A stretch of DNA of 64,000 bases from Microcoleus sp. CAWBG506 (GCA_020883125.1 JAHREW010000001.1:255549-319548); one strand, 5' to 3'. Shown: positions 1 to 10,020, counted from the first letter of the stretch. The notes: generated by a model not told the origin, from the letters alone. Numbers and translations are program-made.

Positions 1-50
1 GCAACAGAGCCGTTGATTTCAGCTATTAAGCAATTAATCGGGGTAGCGAG

Positions 51-204
51 GAGGACACGGCAGTGCCGTTTCCCTACCCCGATTAATTGTAGGGACACGG
101 CAGTGCCGTTTCCCTACCCCGATTAATTGTAGGGACACGGCACTGCCGTGTCCTGACTACCCCGATTAATTGTAGGGACACGGCACTGCCGTGTCCTGAC
201 TGTG
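51..204. repeat. Tandem palindromic repeat, about four units of 40-43 bp
   Basis: Two exact 40-bp units lie at 61-100 and 101-140, followed by a 43-bp variant and a partial copy. Each unit carries the arm GGACACGGCA facing TGCCGTGTCC (perfect from about 175) and a linker containing CCCCGATTAATTG. The same palindrome recurs once inside another repeat near 22,463. It lies downstream of the minus-strand gene at 311. The rest of 1-310 holds only the terminator at 245-276. Confidence 0.85.
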
Positions 205-244
205 GGTAACATTAATTCCCATACTACCGGATTTTAGATCGGTC

Positions 245-276
245 AAAAAAATAGGCTAGCTTTTGACCAGCCTATC
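245..276 (-). terminator. Rho-independent terminator of the repeat membrane protein gene
   Basis: Read on the minus strand, the arm ATAGGCTGG pairs with CTAGCCTAT (one mismatch) around a short loop and is followed by seven T. It lies about 35 bp past the stop codon at 311, in the right place and orientation. Confidence 0.75.
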
Positions 277-310
277 ATCAGGAGAATTGTAGATCAAACT
301 TTTTTAAATT

Positions 311-3300
311 TTAGCTAAGCAAACCTGAAATGCCGCCCACTGCGATCGCACCTGCGAGGGCCGAAACAGCTACAGAAGTCAGAGCCGTACCGAACAGCCA
401 CCAAGCCGCAGTTGCAGCAGCTTCTCGCGCTTCTTCTGCTTGGTGTTTGGCCTTGTGCTTGATTTCTTTGATGCGTTTTTTCGCGGACTCTTGCAGGCGT
501 TCAGAGCGCGACAGAACGGTGTCCCGCGCTCCTTCAATTTGGTCGATAATTTTGTTAGCATTAGCTTCGGAAATATCGGGACGAGAGCTAATTACAGCAA
601 CTAAAGTTTCCCGATCGAAATGACCCAAACGTTCCTTAATCGCCTCAAATCCTGCCTGTGGGTCGTCAAACACTTTGCGGAAATCGCGCTTGATTCCTTC
701 ATAATTGAGTTCCGGGCGATCGAGAGAATTGAGATAATCCCGAATTTTCGCGAAAATACCGTCGAGTGCTGACTGAAACTTGTCCTGAACCATTTGAACT
801 TGTTCGACAAATTGGTTGCGAACAGTTTCAATTTGGTCGGCAATTTTGTTAGCTTCTTCTTCCGAAATATCCTCCCGCTGTGACAGCAAGGCTACCAGAG
901 TCGAGCGATCGAACTGCTTCACGCGATCGCCCAAATTCTGCATCCCCATTCCGGGTTCGCTAAACAACAATTGTAAATCCCGTTTAATACTTTCAGGATT
1001 GAGTTCTTCCTTGTTCGTATTCCGCAAGTAATTTTCCAGGCTTCCTTGGAAATCCCGCACAGTTGCTTGAGCGCGAGAAGCCAAACGGCGCGGCGATTTG
1101 ATGATGCTGCGAATTGAATCTTGCACGCGATCGATCGTCCGATTTATCTGTTCTTCGCTCAAATCTTCCCGTTGTGAAAGCAACTTCACTAAAGTTTCGC
1201 GATCGACCTGAGAAAGTCTTTCCCGCAGTGCCAAAGCACCCTCTTTCGGATGCTCAAACAGTTTGGTCAAATCCCGGTTGATACCTTCTGGATCGAGTTC
1301 TTCCAAGTTGGTATTCCGCAGGTAATCGCCAATCTTAGTAGTAACTTCTTCGTACTGCTCCTTAGCTTTATCTGCAACTATTTGCGGCGCGTGGACAATG
1401 TGATCGCGCACGGATTCGATCCGGTCGATCGCCTGATTTACCTGTTCTTCGCTGAGGTCTTGGCGCTGTGACAGCAACTGCACCAGGGTATCGCGATCGA
1501 ATTGAGATAAGCGTTCGCCCAGCGCTTTCAAACCTGCTTCCCGGTCTTCAAACAAAGTTTGGAAATCGCGCTCGATACCTTCAGGATTGAGTTCTTCCTT
1601 GTTAGTATTGCGGAGATATTCTTCTACCTTTTGGCGCACTTCTTGCGCTTTCGATTTCGCTTGCTCTTGCAATTCTTGAGCTTTAGAAATCACTCGATCG
1701 CGCGAACTTTCCAGACGCCCGATCAATTGGTCGGCTTCTTCGGGGCTGAAATCTTCCCGCTGGCCTAGCAACTGCACCAAAGTATCGCGATCAAAGTGTG
1801 ACAGGCGATCGCGCAAAGCCTCAAAACCAGCATCCCGGTCTTCCAACAGCGCTTGAAAATCCTTTTCGATGCCTTCAGGATTCAATTCTTCTTTGCCGGT
1901 CGATCGCAAATAATCTTCAATCCGACTCCGCAAATCTTGAGACTGTTCTTGACCCGCAGCAGTTTGCAGAGTTTCCAAAACTTCCATGCGGATACTTTCA
2001 AGCTGTGCTGTAATTTCCGCAGCCTGTTCTCGATCGAACCCCTCGCGACGGTTGAGCACCCCTACAAAATACTCTGGATTCAACATCTCTAACTGGCGCA
2101 AAACAGCCCTAGGAGAAGCGTCAGGATCGTAGATCACATCCCTAAATTCCTGTTTGATTGTCTCTCTGTTTAAATGCCAAGGCTGAGCGTTCACCAAATA
2201 ATTTTCGACATCAGCCTTAACAGTATTGAAAGACAAAGCAGGCACTTTCTCGGCTACCTTAGAACCCAGAGATTTAGCTTGTTCGGTTCCTTTTGCGGTC
2301 AATTCCTTTAACTTACCGGAAATTTTTTCCACATCTAAATCCGACAAATCCGTCCGCGACAGCACAGTTCCGACTAAAGCTTCGACACCCAACTGCATCG
2401 CTCGGTTCATGACACCACCGCTGCGCTCAGATTTGTCTCCTTTCGTAGTTTCAATAATTTGAGACAACTTGGCATTTAGTTCATCAGACTTCAGCAAATC
2501 TGGTGCCGCAAACTTCAGAAAATCAACCAACTCTAACTTCGGGTCTTTTTGTTGTTGCTGCTGACCGAATGCTTGCTTCCAAACGCCTTCTAGTTGGTCG
2601 GCGACTTGATTTACTTCATCTTTTGAAAAGTCAGTGCGGCTGCTAACTAAATCCACAAAAGTCTGGCGGTTAACATTCTTCAGAACATCACTTCCCGCCA
2701 AAGACTTGATATCGGCATCGCCCAGCAACTTTTCAAATTGACTGCGAATATCTTTGACATCCAGCTTCGGTAACTGCAAAGAACCGACATAATCTTGTAC
2801 CGTTTCGCGAATGCTATCCGGGTCTATAGCGGAACTCAATTCGCGGCGGACAGCGGCCACAGATGCTTCTACAGTATTGACCATTTGGTCGCTTGCCATC
2901 TTCCCGCTCATGGCTGCACCAGCAGTACCCATCACGCCTTGAACGCCGGAAAAAGCAGTTTTTATCAAGGAACCAATCAAGGAACCGACAGCGCTAGAAC
3001 CCAGCCATACCATGGTTAAAAAGTACGCCGCCCAGATGACAACACCAATAATTGCCGCTCCATCTACGCTGGCGATCGAAGTTAGTTTGACGGCGAGAAA
3101 ACAAGCCAAAAATAAGGCTATGTTGACTGTCACTAAAATCCAACCGCCTACTAGACTTTCTGTTTTACGAACTTTCGTGCCTAAACTTTCTGACTCGTCA
3201 TCGTCATCTGGTAAAGCCTCATCCCAATTAGATATTTTGGCTGCGATCGAGAAATTAGTTAACAAAAATTGGAAGCCGAAAGCCATAATCACTCCGGCGA

Positions 3301-3379
3301 TTAAGGCTACAAAGAACTGTGGGCTTAAAAACATTAGCTCTCCGATATCCGGGTGGTCGAATGGTGCGTTCTCTAACAT
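311..3379 (-). CDS. Large membrane protein built of about eight helical repeats (unknown function)
   Basis: The protein has 1022 residues. Hydrophobic segments lie at roughly 18-40, 79-101 and 107-133, with one more at the C-terminus (about 993-1018), so a long soluble region is anchored at both ends. That region holds about eight repeats of some 75 residues. The best six share DYLRNTNKEELNPEGI, then a charged stretch, then FDRDTLVQLLSQREDLSEE and an IDxIE helix. Heptad-like charged helices join the repeats. The start is firm: TAAGGAGGT lies 7 bp upstream of the ATG, and a terminator follows at 245-276. I recognise no enzymatic motif. Similar proteins occur in other filamentous cyanobacteria as hypothetical proteins (recalled, not searched). 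A scaffold or envelope-organising role is only a guess from the architecture. Confidence 0.85.
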   Translation of the reverse strand: MLENAPFDHPDIGELMFLSPQFFVALIAGVIMAFGFQFLLTNFSIAAKISNWDEALPDDDDESESLGTKVRKTESLVGGWILVTVNIALFLACFLAVKLTSIASVDGAAIIGVVIWAAYFLTMVWLGSSAVGSLIGSLIKTAFSGVQGVMGTAGAAMSGKMASDQMVNTVEASVAAVRRELSSAIDPDSIRETVQDYVGSLQLPKLDVKDIRSQFEKLLGDADIKSLAGSDVLKNVNRQTFVDLVSSRTDFSKDEVNQVADQLEGVWKQAFGQQQQQKDPKLELVDFLKFAAPDLLKSDELNAKLSQIIETTKGDKSERSGGVMNRAMQLGVEALVGTVLSRTDLSDLDVEKISGKLKELTAKGTEQAKSLGSKVAEKVPALSFNTVKADVENYLVNAQPWHLNRETIKQEFRDVIYDPDASPRAVLRQLEMLNPEYFVGVLNRREGFDREQAAEITAQLESIRMEVLETLQTAAGQEQSQDLRSRIEDYLRSTGKEELNPEGIEKDFQALLEDRDAGFEALRDRLSHFDRDTLVQLLGQREDFSPEEADQLIGRLESSRDRVISKAQELQEQAKSKAQEVRQKVEEYLRNTNKEELNPEGIERDFQTLFEDREAGLKALGERLSQFDRDTLVQLLSQRQDLSEEQVNQAIDRIESVRDHIVHAPQIVADKAKEQYEEVTTKIGDYLRNTNLEELDPEGINRDLTKLFEHPKEGALALRERLSQVDRETLVKLLSQREDLSEEQINRTIDRVQDSIRSIIKSPRRLASRAQATVRDFQGSLENYLRNTNKEELNPESIKRDLQLLFSEPGMGMQNLGDRVKQFDRSTLVALLSQREDISEEEANKIADQIETVRNQFVEQVQMVQDKFQSALDGIFAKIRDYLNSLDRPELNYEGIKRDFRKVFDDPQAGFEAIKERLGHFDRETLVAVISSRPDISEANANKIIDQIEGARDTVLSRSERLQESAKKRIKEIKHKAKHQAEEAREAAATAAWWLFGTALTSVAVSALAGAIAVGGISGLLS

Positions 3380-3756
3380 AATTTACCTCCTTAATTTATC
3401 ATACCTATTAGGCAGAGGGAAACATTTACCTAAGTCTGTGCAAGGGAATTTTGCTATCTTGAAATGGTTTTTTGCCTGTTTCAAAAGTTGTGAATTCAGA
3501 GTTACTAACTCCTGGGCGGAAGTATCCTATTTGAGCAAACATATCAGTACAGATAATTCCAGACTCAGCAATCAAAACTCATATTCTTATTTAGCATTCT
3601 AGTTCTATCTCTATACTTATCATCGCGGTTGAGGCTTCTAAATCAATCCCTCTAAAGTCTGAAATAAGTTTTTAAATAAGTATCCAAATCTGGATTCAAC
3701 GCAGAGTTTGCTTGCATTCTACAAATGCGACAGAGAGGGCGATCGCCACCAATTAT
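3380..3756. other. Gene-free stretch between the repeat membrane protein and the split pseudogene
   Basis: It holds the ribosome binding site (around 3387-3395) and presumably the promoter of the minus-strand gene at 311-3379. I see no RNA gene, repeat or convincing ORF in the rest. Confidence 0.5.
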
Positions 3757-4432
3757 TTATAGTAGTAAAGCTTGCTTCTGCACGTTTCCTAAAATTCTCA
3801 GCCACAGCGTTTCTGGAGTGCGGGGGAGTTGCTGAATGGCAATAATTGCTGCTTTCAGAGACGGGCCCAGAAAATAAACTCCACTTACCCAATTTTCCGG
3901 TTCGGGAATTCCTCGAAATCCAGCTAGCATCGTGTCGGAAACAGTCGGCGACATTATCCAAAGTTGGGGCAAGTCTACCTCTGCAATCCGGGTATTTTCT
4001 CTCACTGCGGCGCGTTCAAATTCGGCCTGAACATCGAAGAGTTTGCCCAGACAACTGCGAATTTCTCCGATCTGGACTGGGCTGCGGAAGGGTTGAAATA
4101 CAGCGGGTTTTGCTGCGATTTGACCCAAAATGCCGAGGGCTGTTGGTTCGACTTCCGGTTCTGCTTTTGGGGAAAATAAAACGTCAACCTGCCTTATATC
4201 AGTTCCGGTTGTATCGTCAGGTGATTTAACCGCGAAGGCGCGTTCGGCGAAGCCGTTCCCGTAGGGTAGGACGCGAAGCAAGAGAAGAGAGAGTTTAATA
4301 CAGGACGATGAAGAGAGGATTTTATATTACTTCTCCAGCGACATCTCGGCTGGTTTCTACATTACCGAGAGGAGTTAATAGTTCTTTTATATACTGTTTG
4401 GCAAATTGGTCGTGAATGAATAGGATAAGCAA
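3757..4432 (-). pseudogene. Interrupted gene of a conserved cyanobacterial family of unknown function
   Basis: The 5' part (4327-4432) encodes FIHDQFAKQYIKELL followed by TSRDVAGEVI, then a stop. The 3' part (3757-4197) resumes with IRQVDVLFSPKAEPE and continues to LPRTPETLWLRILG. From memory these are adjacent segments of one protein family common in Oscillatoriales, in which the GEV segment runs directly into a (R/I)DVxF segment. Between them lies a repeat of about 126 bp (4199-4324). Removing about 130 bp rejoins the two halves in frame. The first ATG now available to the 3' part lies inside the repeat, so the peptide MLRVLPYGNGFAER is repeat-derived. The 3' end also looks truncated: the usual helical tail is replaced by VQKQALLL and a stop. 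A non-functional remnant is most likely. The family annotation is from memory and needs a database search. Confidence 0.7.
4199..4324. mobile_element. MITE-like element inserted in a coding gene (copy 1)
   Basis: About 126 bp with TA on each side (4197-4198 and 4325-4326). The left end reads TCAGTTCCGGTTGTATCG. The right end, reverse-complemented, reads TAAAATCC and then CATCGTCCTGTATT. A second copy at 45803-45900 has the same left end and the same internal tail (AATACAGGACGATG) and better preserved inverted ends. No transposase is encoded, so this would be a non-autonomous element. Exact boundaries are uncertain by a few bases because ATAT is palindromic. Confidence 0.7.
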
Positions 4433-4646
4433 GTAAATTGAAAGGAATTCCGCTTAGTTTGTAACACAATCGACCAGCAGCTTGAAGAATATCCCAAATT
4501 TCACTCAAACTAGGTTCATTAACAAACTCTCCTATTTCATCTGTTAAGGCAACCCACTGCGATCGCACGGTAGAATTGTGACAATTATCAAATGCTGACA
4601 TACCTTTTTGGTAATTTTGCAACATTTTATTCATATATTCAATCAA
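4362..4646 (-). CDS. Small hypothetical protein, probably C-terminally altered
   Basis: The ORF encodes 94 residues, divergent from proS. The stretch from SQWVALTDEIGEF to LSGIPFNLLAYP looks like a genuine conserved helical protein. The last 17 residues (HSRPICQTVYKRTINSS) come from the DNA that, in another frame, encodes the start of the neighbouring family protein (FIHDQFAK). The natural C-terminus therefore seems lost where the two genes were joined. No function is recognised and no enzymatic motif is visible. It may be a remnant rather than a working gene. Confidence 0.45.
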   Translation of the reverse strand: MIEYMNKMLQNYQKGMSAFDNCHNSTVRSQWVALTDEIGEFVNEPSLSEIWDILQAAGRLCYKLSGIPFNLLAYPIHSRPICQTVYKRTINSSR

Positions 4647-4719
4647 ATTCGGCTTACGTCTGATAATATCAGAAGTTAATGTGAGATTAAAATCATTCAG
4701 TCATTAAAGGAAATCACCG

Positions 4720-6738
4720 ATGCGACTCTCTCAAATGCTTTTTGTCACCCTGCGGCAAGACCCAGCAGAAGCAGAAATTCCCAGCCACAAACTATTACTC
4801 CGTGCGGGATACATCCGCCGCATCGGTAGCGGCATTTACGCTTATCTGCCTTTGATGTGGCGTGTACTCAAAAAAGTCTCCCAAATTGTGCGGGAAGAAA
4901 TGGACGCTACTGGCGCTCAAGAATGCCTCTTACCACAACTCCAACCGGCCGATTTGTGGCGGGAATCGGGGCGCTGGGATACCTATACTCAAGCTGAAGG
5001 TATCATGTTTGCTCTCACAGACCGTCGCGATACAGAATTGGGATTGGGTCCAACTCACGAAGAAGTAATTACTACAGTTGCTAAGGATATGATTCGTTCT
5101 TATCGGCAATTGCCTACACATCTGTATCAAATTCAAACTAAATTTCGTGATGAAATTCGCCCGCGTTTTGGCTTGATGCGCGGTCGTGAATTTATTATGA
5201 AGGATGGCTATTCTTTCCACACTAGCGAAGAAAGCCTGAAAAAAACTTATCAGGATATGGCTCAAGCTTACAGCAATATGCTAAGGCGATCGGGCTTGCA
5301 ATTCCGAGCAGTAGATGCTGATTCCGGAGCCATTGGCGGCTCTGGTTCCCAAGAATTTATGGTGTTGGCGGAAGCTGGGGAAGATGAAGTTCTCTACACC
5401 GAAGATGGTCAGTATGCTGCTAATTTAGAAAAGGCTGTTTCCATACCTGCTGATGCCGAAATCTCGCCTTTTACAACTTTTGAAAAGCGGGAAACACCGG
5501 GAACAGAAACTATTGAAAAACTCTGTAAGTTTCTCAAGTGTTCTTCTACTCAAGTTGTCAAAAATGTACTTTATGAGGCAGTTTATGACAGCGGTACGAC
5601 TGTATTGGTACTGGTCAGCCTTCGTGGCGACCAAGATGTTAATCAGGTAAAATTGCTGAATGAATTAACCAAATTAGCTGGAAATTATCAAGCAAAAACA
5701 ATCCTATTTTTGACTGTTCCAGATGCGGAAGCTCAGCAAAAATGGGCTGCTAAATCTTTGCCTCTGGGTTATATGGCTCCCGATGTTGCTGATGATTACA
5801 TTGCCTCGAACCCCCCCCAACCCCCCCTTGGTAAGGGGGGGCAACAAGAGTCAAATTCCCCCCTTGGTAAGGGGGGCCAACAAGAGTCAAATTCCCCCCT
5901 TGGTAAGGGGGGCCAACAAGAGTCAAATTCCCCCCTTGGTAAGGAGGGCCAACAAGACTCAAATTCCCCCCTTGGTAAGGGGGGCCAACAAGAGTCAAAT
6001 TCCCCCCTTGGTAAGGGGGGGCAGGGGGGGGTATCTCCCAAGTTTTTGCGTTTAGTCGATCGCACCGCAGTTGACTTGACAAACTTTGTCACTGGCTCGA
6101 ACGAATCAGGATACCACGTTGTGGGAGCAAATTGGGGCAAAGAATTTGACTTACCAAGTTTAGCAGTAGATGTCAGGAAGGCCAAAAAAGGCGATCGGGC
6201 TGTTCACAATCCTGAACAAACATTGCAAACCGCCAGAGGTATCGAAGTCGGCCACATCTTTCAATTAGGGACAAAATACTCCCTAGCAATGGGCGCTACC
6301 TACACCAACGAACAAGGCGAAGAAATGCCCTTAGTTATGGGTTGTTACGGCGTCGGTGTGTCCCGCTTAGCTCAATCTGCTGTAGAACAATCCTACGACA
6401 AAGACGGGATAATTTGGCCAGTGGCGATCGCCCCCTATCACGTTATCATCAGCATCCCCAATATTTCCGACACTCAACAAATGGAAGTCGCCGAAAAACT
6501 CTACGCAGAACTCAATCAATCTGGCATTGAAACTCTGTTAGATGACCGCGATGAACGTGCAGGAGTTAAATTCAAAGATGCGGATTTAATCGGCATTCCA
6601 TATCGGATTGTTCCCGGTCGTTCCCTGAAATCTGGTAAAGTTGAAGTGGTTGAAAGAGCGACTCACAAATCCCAAGAAATTCTCATTGAAGAAGTAAATT
6701 CTACCTTGAAACAATGGATTCAGGAAGCTATCCAATGA
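4720..6738 (+). CDS. proS: Prolyl-tRNA synthetase with a repeat-derived in-frame insertion
   Basis: This class II aminoacyl-tRNA synthetase charges tRNA-Pro in the cytoplasm. The bacterial-type layout is clear: motif 1 region near residues 20-70, motif 2 at [18 protein letters not shown], an editing (INS) domain from about 220, motif 3 at [10 protein letters not shown], and a C-terminal anticodon-binding domain. The length is 672 residues, against about 600 usual for cyanobacteria. The excess is at residues about 363-438, where a 12-residue unit ([12 protein letters not shown]) is repeated five to six times. It lies between [10 protein letters not shown] and [16 protein letters not shown], which are normally close neighbours. 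The insertion keeps the frame and the rest of the protein is intact, so the enzyme is probably functional. Start ATG at 4720 has GGAAA upstream and fits the conserved N-terminus. Confidence 0.95.
   Translation: MRLSQMLFVTLRQDPAEAEIPSHKLLLRAGYIRRIGSGIYAYLPLMWRVLKKVSQIVREEMDATGAQECLLPQLQPADLWRESGRWDTYTQAEGIMFALTDRRDTELGLGPTHEEVITTVAKDMIRSYRQLPTHLYQIQTKFRDEIRPRFGLMRGREFIMKDGYSFHTSEESLKKTYQDMAQAYSNMLRRSGLQFRAVDADSGAIGGSGSQEFMVLAEAGEDEVLYTEDGQYAANLEKAVSIPADAEISPFTTFEKRETPGTETIEKLCKFLKCSSTQVVKNVLYEAVYDSGTTVLVLVSLRGDQDVNQVKLLNELTKLAGNYQAKTILFLTVPDAEAQQKWAAKSLPLGYMAPDVADDYIASNPPQPPLGKGGQQESNSPLGKGGQQESNSPLGKGGQQESNSPLGKEGQQDSNSPLGKGGQQESNSPLGKGGQGGVSPKFLRLVDRTAVDLTNFVTGSNESGYHVVGANWGKEFDLPSLAVDVRKAKKGDRAVHNPEQTLQTARGIEVGHIFQLGTKYSLAMGATYTNEQGEEMPLVMGCYGVGVSRLAQSAVEQSYDKDGIIWPVAIAPYHVIISIPNISDTQQMEVAEKLYAELNQSGIETLLDDRDERAGVKFKDADLIGIPYRIVPGRSLKSGKVEVVERATHKSQEILIEEVNSTLKQWIQEAIQ
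5811..6032. repeat. 36-bp tandem repeat of C-run/G-run palindromes inside proS
   Basis: Each unit contains the palindrome CCCCCCTTGGTAAGGGGGG followed by a 17-bp spacer (CCAACAAGAGTCAAATT). The period is 36 bp, so every unit adds 12 residues and preserves the frame. About five full units plus partial ends are present, with only a few point differences, which suggests recent expansion. Related palindromes occur at 32804-32921 (inside another gene) and 54735-54811 (intergenic). Confidence 0.9.
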
Positions 6739-6758
6739 AAAAATTTCCGGGAATTTAA

Positions 6759-6998
6759 GGTTAGTAGTAAGGACTTCATTCCTTTACTGTGAAAAATTAA
6801 AGCAATAAAGTCCTCACTACCAACGATATTTTCATCAGAGCTAAGGTTCGTAGTCAAGACTTCAGTCCGTTCGTGTTAGGATGGACAGGACTATAGTCTT
6901 CACTACCAACGATATTTTCATCGGGGCTAAGGTTCGTAGCAAGGACTTCAGTTCTTTCCTGTTAGCATGGACAGGACTATAGTCCTCACTACAAAGGT
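6759..6998. repeat. Three head-to-tail hairpin repeats downstream of proS
   Basis: The unit has GTAGTAAGGACTT at one side and AAGTCCTCACTAC at the other, with spacers sharing ACCAACGATATTTTCATC. Copies are offset by 86 bp (CTAAGGTTCGTAG at 6841 and 6927), with a more diverged first unit. The same hairpin family lies at 12100-12155 and 61388-61455. The remainder of 6739-7055 shows nothing else. Confidence 0.8.
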
Positions 6999-7055
6999 TT
7001 TTTTGATCTTATTAGGATTAAAAAAATATCAACCTACTCAAAATTAAATCTCGAT

Positions 7056-10020
7056 ATGAACCTGAACTTAAATCAGTTTCTGCGATTCCCTCAATCTGGA
7101 GTTGGACGATACTTAGTTCAAGTAGCTTTAGTTGCTGTTACTTACGCCGTGGGGGCTAGACTCGCATACTCTATTCAAGGTGTCAGTCCCTTTGCAGCCT
7201 CCGTATGGCCACCCGCAGGAATTGCACAAGCTGGACTCTTATTATTTGGGATAAGAGTCTGGCCAGCCATCATTTTAGGTGTATATTTGCTGAATTTAGT
7301 TAATCCTGAAGAAAAAATATTTCTGGTTTGGATCGGAGGAAACATAGGAGCTATTTTGCAAGCAGTTGTTGCCGTAACTTTGTTGCAACGATTCGGTTTT
7401 CGTCGTTCTTTAGATCGTCTCAAAGATGTCGTCAATCTAGTCTTATTTGGAGGCATTATTGCTACTCAAATTAGTTGCGGGCCCTCTGTCTCTATATTTA
7501 GCAAGTAAAATAGATGGAGAACAATTTTGGGACGTTCGTTGGAATTGGTGGCTGGGAGACACAATGGGTGTTTTAATTTTAACTCCGCTGATACTACTAT
7601 CTCCTTTATCAACAGCAGCAGTTGATTCCCTGAAAAAACAATTAAAAATGAATCCCAAATATATAATTAGTCAGGGGATATGGTTAATTGTATTGAGCGG
7701 AGTTACTTGGTTAGTATTTGTCTCAAAAAGTGACGCTTTTATTTCGAGATATCCTATTGAATACTTGCCCTTTCCTTTAGTGATTTGGGGTGCTATCCAA
7801 TTCCGTCAACGCGGTACTGTCTTGGCATCATTTATAGTATCTAGTATTTCTATTTGGGGCAGTTCCCAAGGCGGAGGTTCTTTTATTACTAAAGCCACAA
7901 ATATCAGTCAGGCTATTTTATTTTTGCAAGCTTTTATGGCTGTAGTTACGATTACTTCCCTGTTATTGGCAGCGACAGTAGCGGAACGAACCTCAGCCGA
8001 AAATTCTCTGCGAGAGAGCGAAATAAAATATCGAGAATTGGTGGAAAATGCCAACAGCATTATTTTGAAATTGGACTGTGATGGGAAAATTACTTTTTTC
8101 AACGAGTTTGCTGAAAAATTCTTTGGCTATCAAGTAGAAGAAATTCTGGGCCAAAATGCACTAGGCATAATTATGCCTCACATAGATATGCAAGGCAATA
8201 ATTTAGAATTAATTTATCAAGAACTTTTGGAAAATCTCGATCGCTTTACCAGCTACGAAAATGAAAATATCCGGCGGAACGGCGAACGAGTGTGGGTAGC
8301 TTGGGCAAACAAACCCCTATTTGATGAGGGCGGAAAACTGGTGGGAATCCTCTGCATCGGCACAGATATTAGCAAAATAAGGCGAGCTGAAATAGCACTG
8401 CATAAGCTGAATGAAGAGTTAGAAATGAGAGTTAAAGAACGGACAAATGCTCTAGAGCAAAGCGAAATACAGATCCAGAAACAAAAATCTGCATTAATAC
8501 AATTAGCTAAAAATAAAGCATTGAATCATGGCGAATTTAAAACAGCACTACGAGAGATTACAGAAACTGCTAGCAATACTTTAGAAGTGGCTCGTTCGAG
8601 CATATGGCTCTAGGATGAAAATCGCTCAAAAATTCAATGTTTGGATATATTCGCTCAAACAACAAATTTCCATTCAGAGGGTTTAGAATTAGCGGAAGTA
8701 TACTATCCAACCTATTTTCAAGCACTGGCAGAAGAACGTGCAATTGCTGCTGTTGATGCGCGTCATGATTTTAGAACTAGAGAGTTTACCGACTCTTACT
8801 TGATTCCTTTCGGCATCACTTCTATGCTAGATACGCCGATTCAAATAGATGGAAAAATCGCCGGAGTTATCTGTTTGGAACACGTAGGAAACACGCGCTA
8901 TTGGACTATTGAAGAACAAAGTTTTGCCGTTTCTCTAGCAGATTCCGTGACTTTTGCCGTGGAAGCGCGACAACGCCAGCGAGCAGAAGAATCCCTGCGA
9001 CAAGCGGAAGAAAAATACCGCAGCATCTTTGAAAATGCGATCGTCGGCATTTTTCAAACTACCCCAGATGGTGAATATCTCAGCGCTAATCCTGCTTTGC
9101 TTCGGATTTATGGTAACAGTTCCCACGCGGAATTGGTTGGTACATTAACTAATGTTACCCAACAACTTTATGTTGACCACCATCGCCACGCAGAATTTGT
9201 CCGTTTAATACAAGAAAAAGGCAAAGTATCAGATTTTGAATCGCAGATTTACCGCCGAGATGGCAGCATTATTTGGATTTCTGAAAATACTTATACTGTT
9301 TGCGATCGCTATGGAAATTTACTCTATTACGAAGGGACTGTTCAAGATATCACAACTCGCAAACAAGCTGAAGCAGCTCTACGTTTAGAACAAGAAAAAT
9401 CCGATCGCCTGTTGCTAAATATTCTGCCCCAGCCGATCGCCGAAAGGCTCAAACAAGACCAAAGTATCATTGCCGAGACATATACTGATGTTACTGTTTT
9501 ATTTGCAGATATAGTCGGTTTTACCCAAATTAGCTCCCAAATTTCTCCCACGGAATTAGTTTCCTTGCTGAATGAGATTTTTTCCACTTTCGATCAGCTA
9601 GCAGAAAAGCATGGTTTAGAAAAAATTAAGACCATTGGTGACGCTTATATGGTATTGGGAGGACTGCCAATGCCCCGTAGCGATCGTGCGGAGGCGATCG
9701 CCCAAATGGCCCTCGATATGCAGCAAGCAATTGCCCAATTCAGCCATAGCCACAGCCAAACTTTCAGCATCAGAATTGGCATCAACAGTGGCCCCGTTGT
9801 CGTCGGAGTCATTGGTATCAAAAAATTCATTTATGATTTGTGGGGAGACACTGTTAATACCGCTTCCCGGATGGAATCCCATGGGTTAGCAGGACGCATT
9901 CAGGTGACACCTGCAACTTATGATATATTGCAAGAAAAGTATTTATTAGAAAGTCGAGGGACAATTGAAGTGAAAGGCAAAGGTAAGATTAACACTTATT
10001 TTATCAATGGCATCAAATGA
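7056..10020 (+). pseudogene. Decayed MASE1-PAS-GAF-PAS-adenylate cyclase gene
   Basis: Three pieces form one former gene. 7056-7508 encodes the first part of a MASE1 membrane sensor domain. A frameshift near 7480-7490 moves the reading into 7447-8613 (rest of MASE1, a PAS domain with YRELVENANSIILKLD, and the start of a GAF domain). An in-frame TAG at 8611-8613 replaces the residue after SSIWL, and reading continues in the same frame through DENRSKIQCLD, a second PAS domain (YRSIFENAIVGIFQTTPDG) and a complete class III cyclase domain. Catalytic features are present: FADIVGFT and GDAYM metal aspartates, and KIKTIGD plus DLWGDTVNTASR with the Lys/Asp pair typical of ATP use. The domains remain well conserved, so decay is recent. 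Internal starts could still yield a soluble GAF-PAS-cyclase from about 8641. Confidence 0.85.

Noticed and set aside
61..204. CRISPR-like array
   Set aside because: The 40-bp units are directly adjacent with no spacers.
5750..6185. Two antisense frames across the proS repeat ([12 protein letters not shown] and [12 protein letters not shown] repeats)
   Set aside because: They are only the other readings of the 36-bp array on the opposite strand of an essential gene, with no start signal.
8611..8613. TAG recoded as pyrrolysine or a programmed readthrough
   Set aside because: No readthrough context or supporting gene is visible, and the same gene has a frameshift upstream, so simple decay is more likely.
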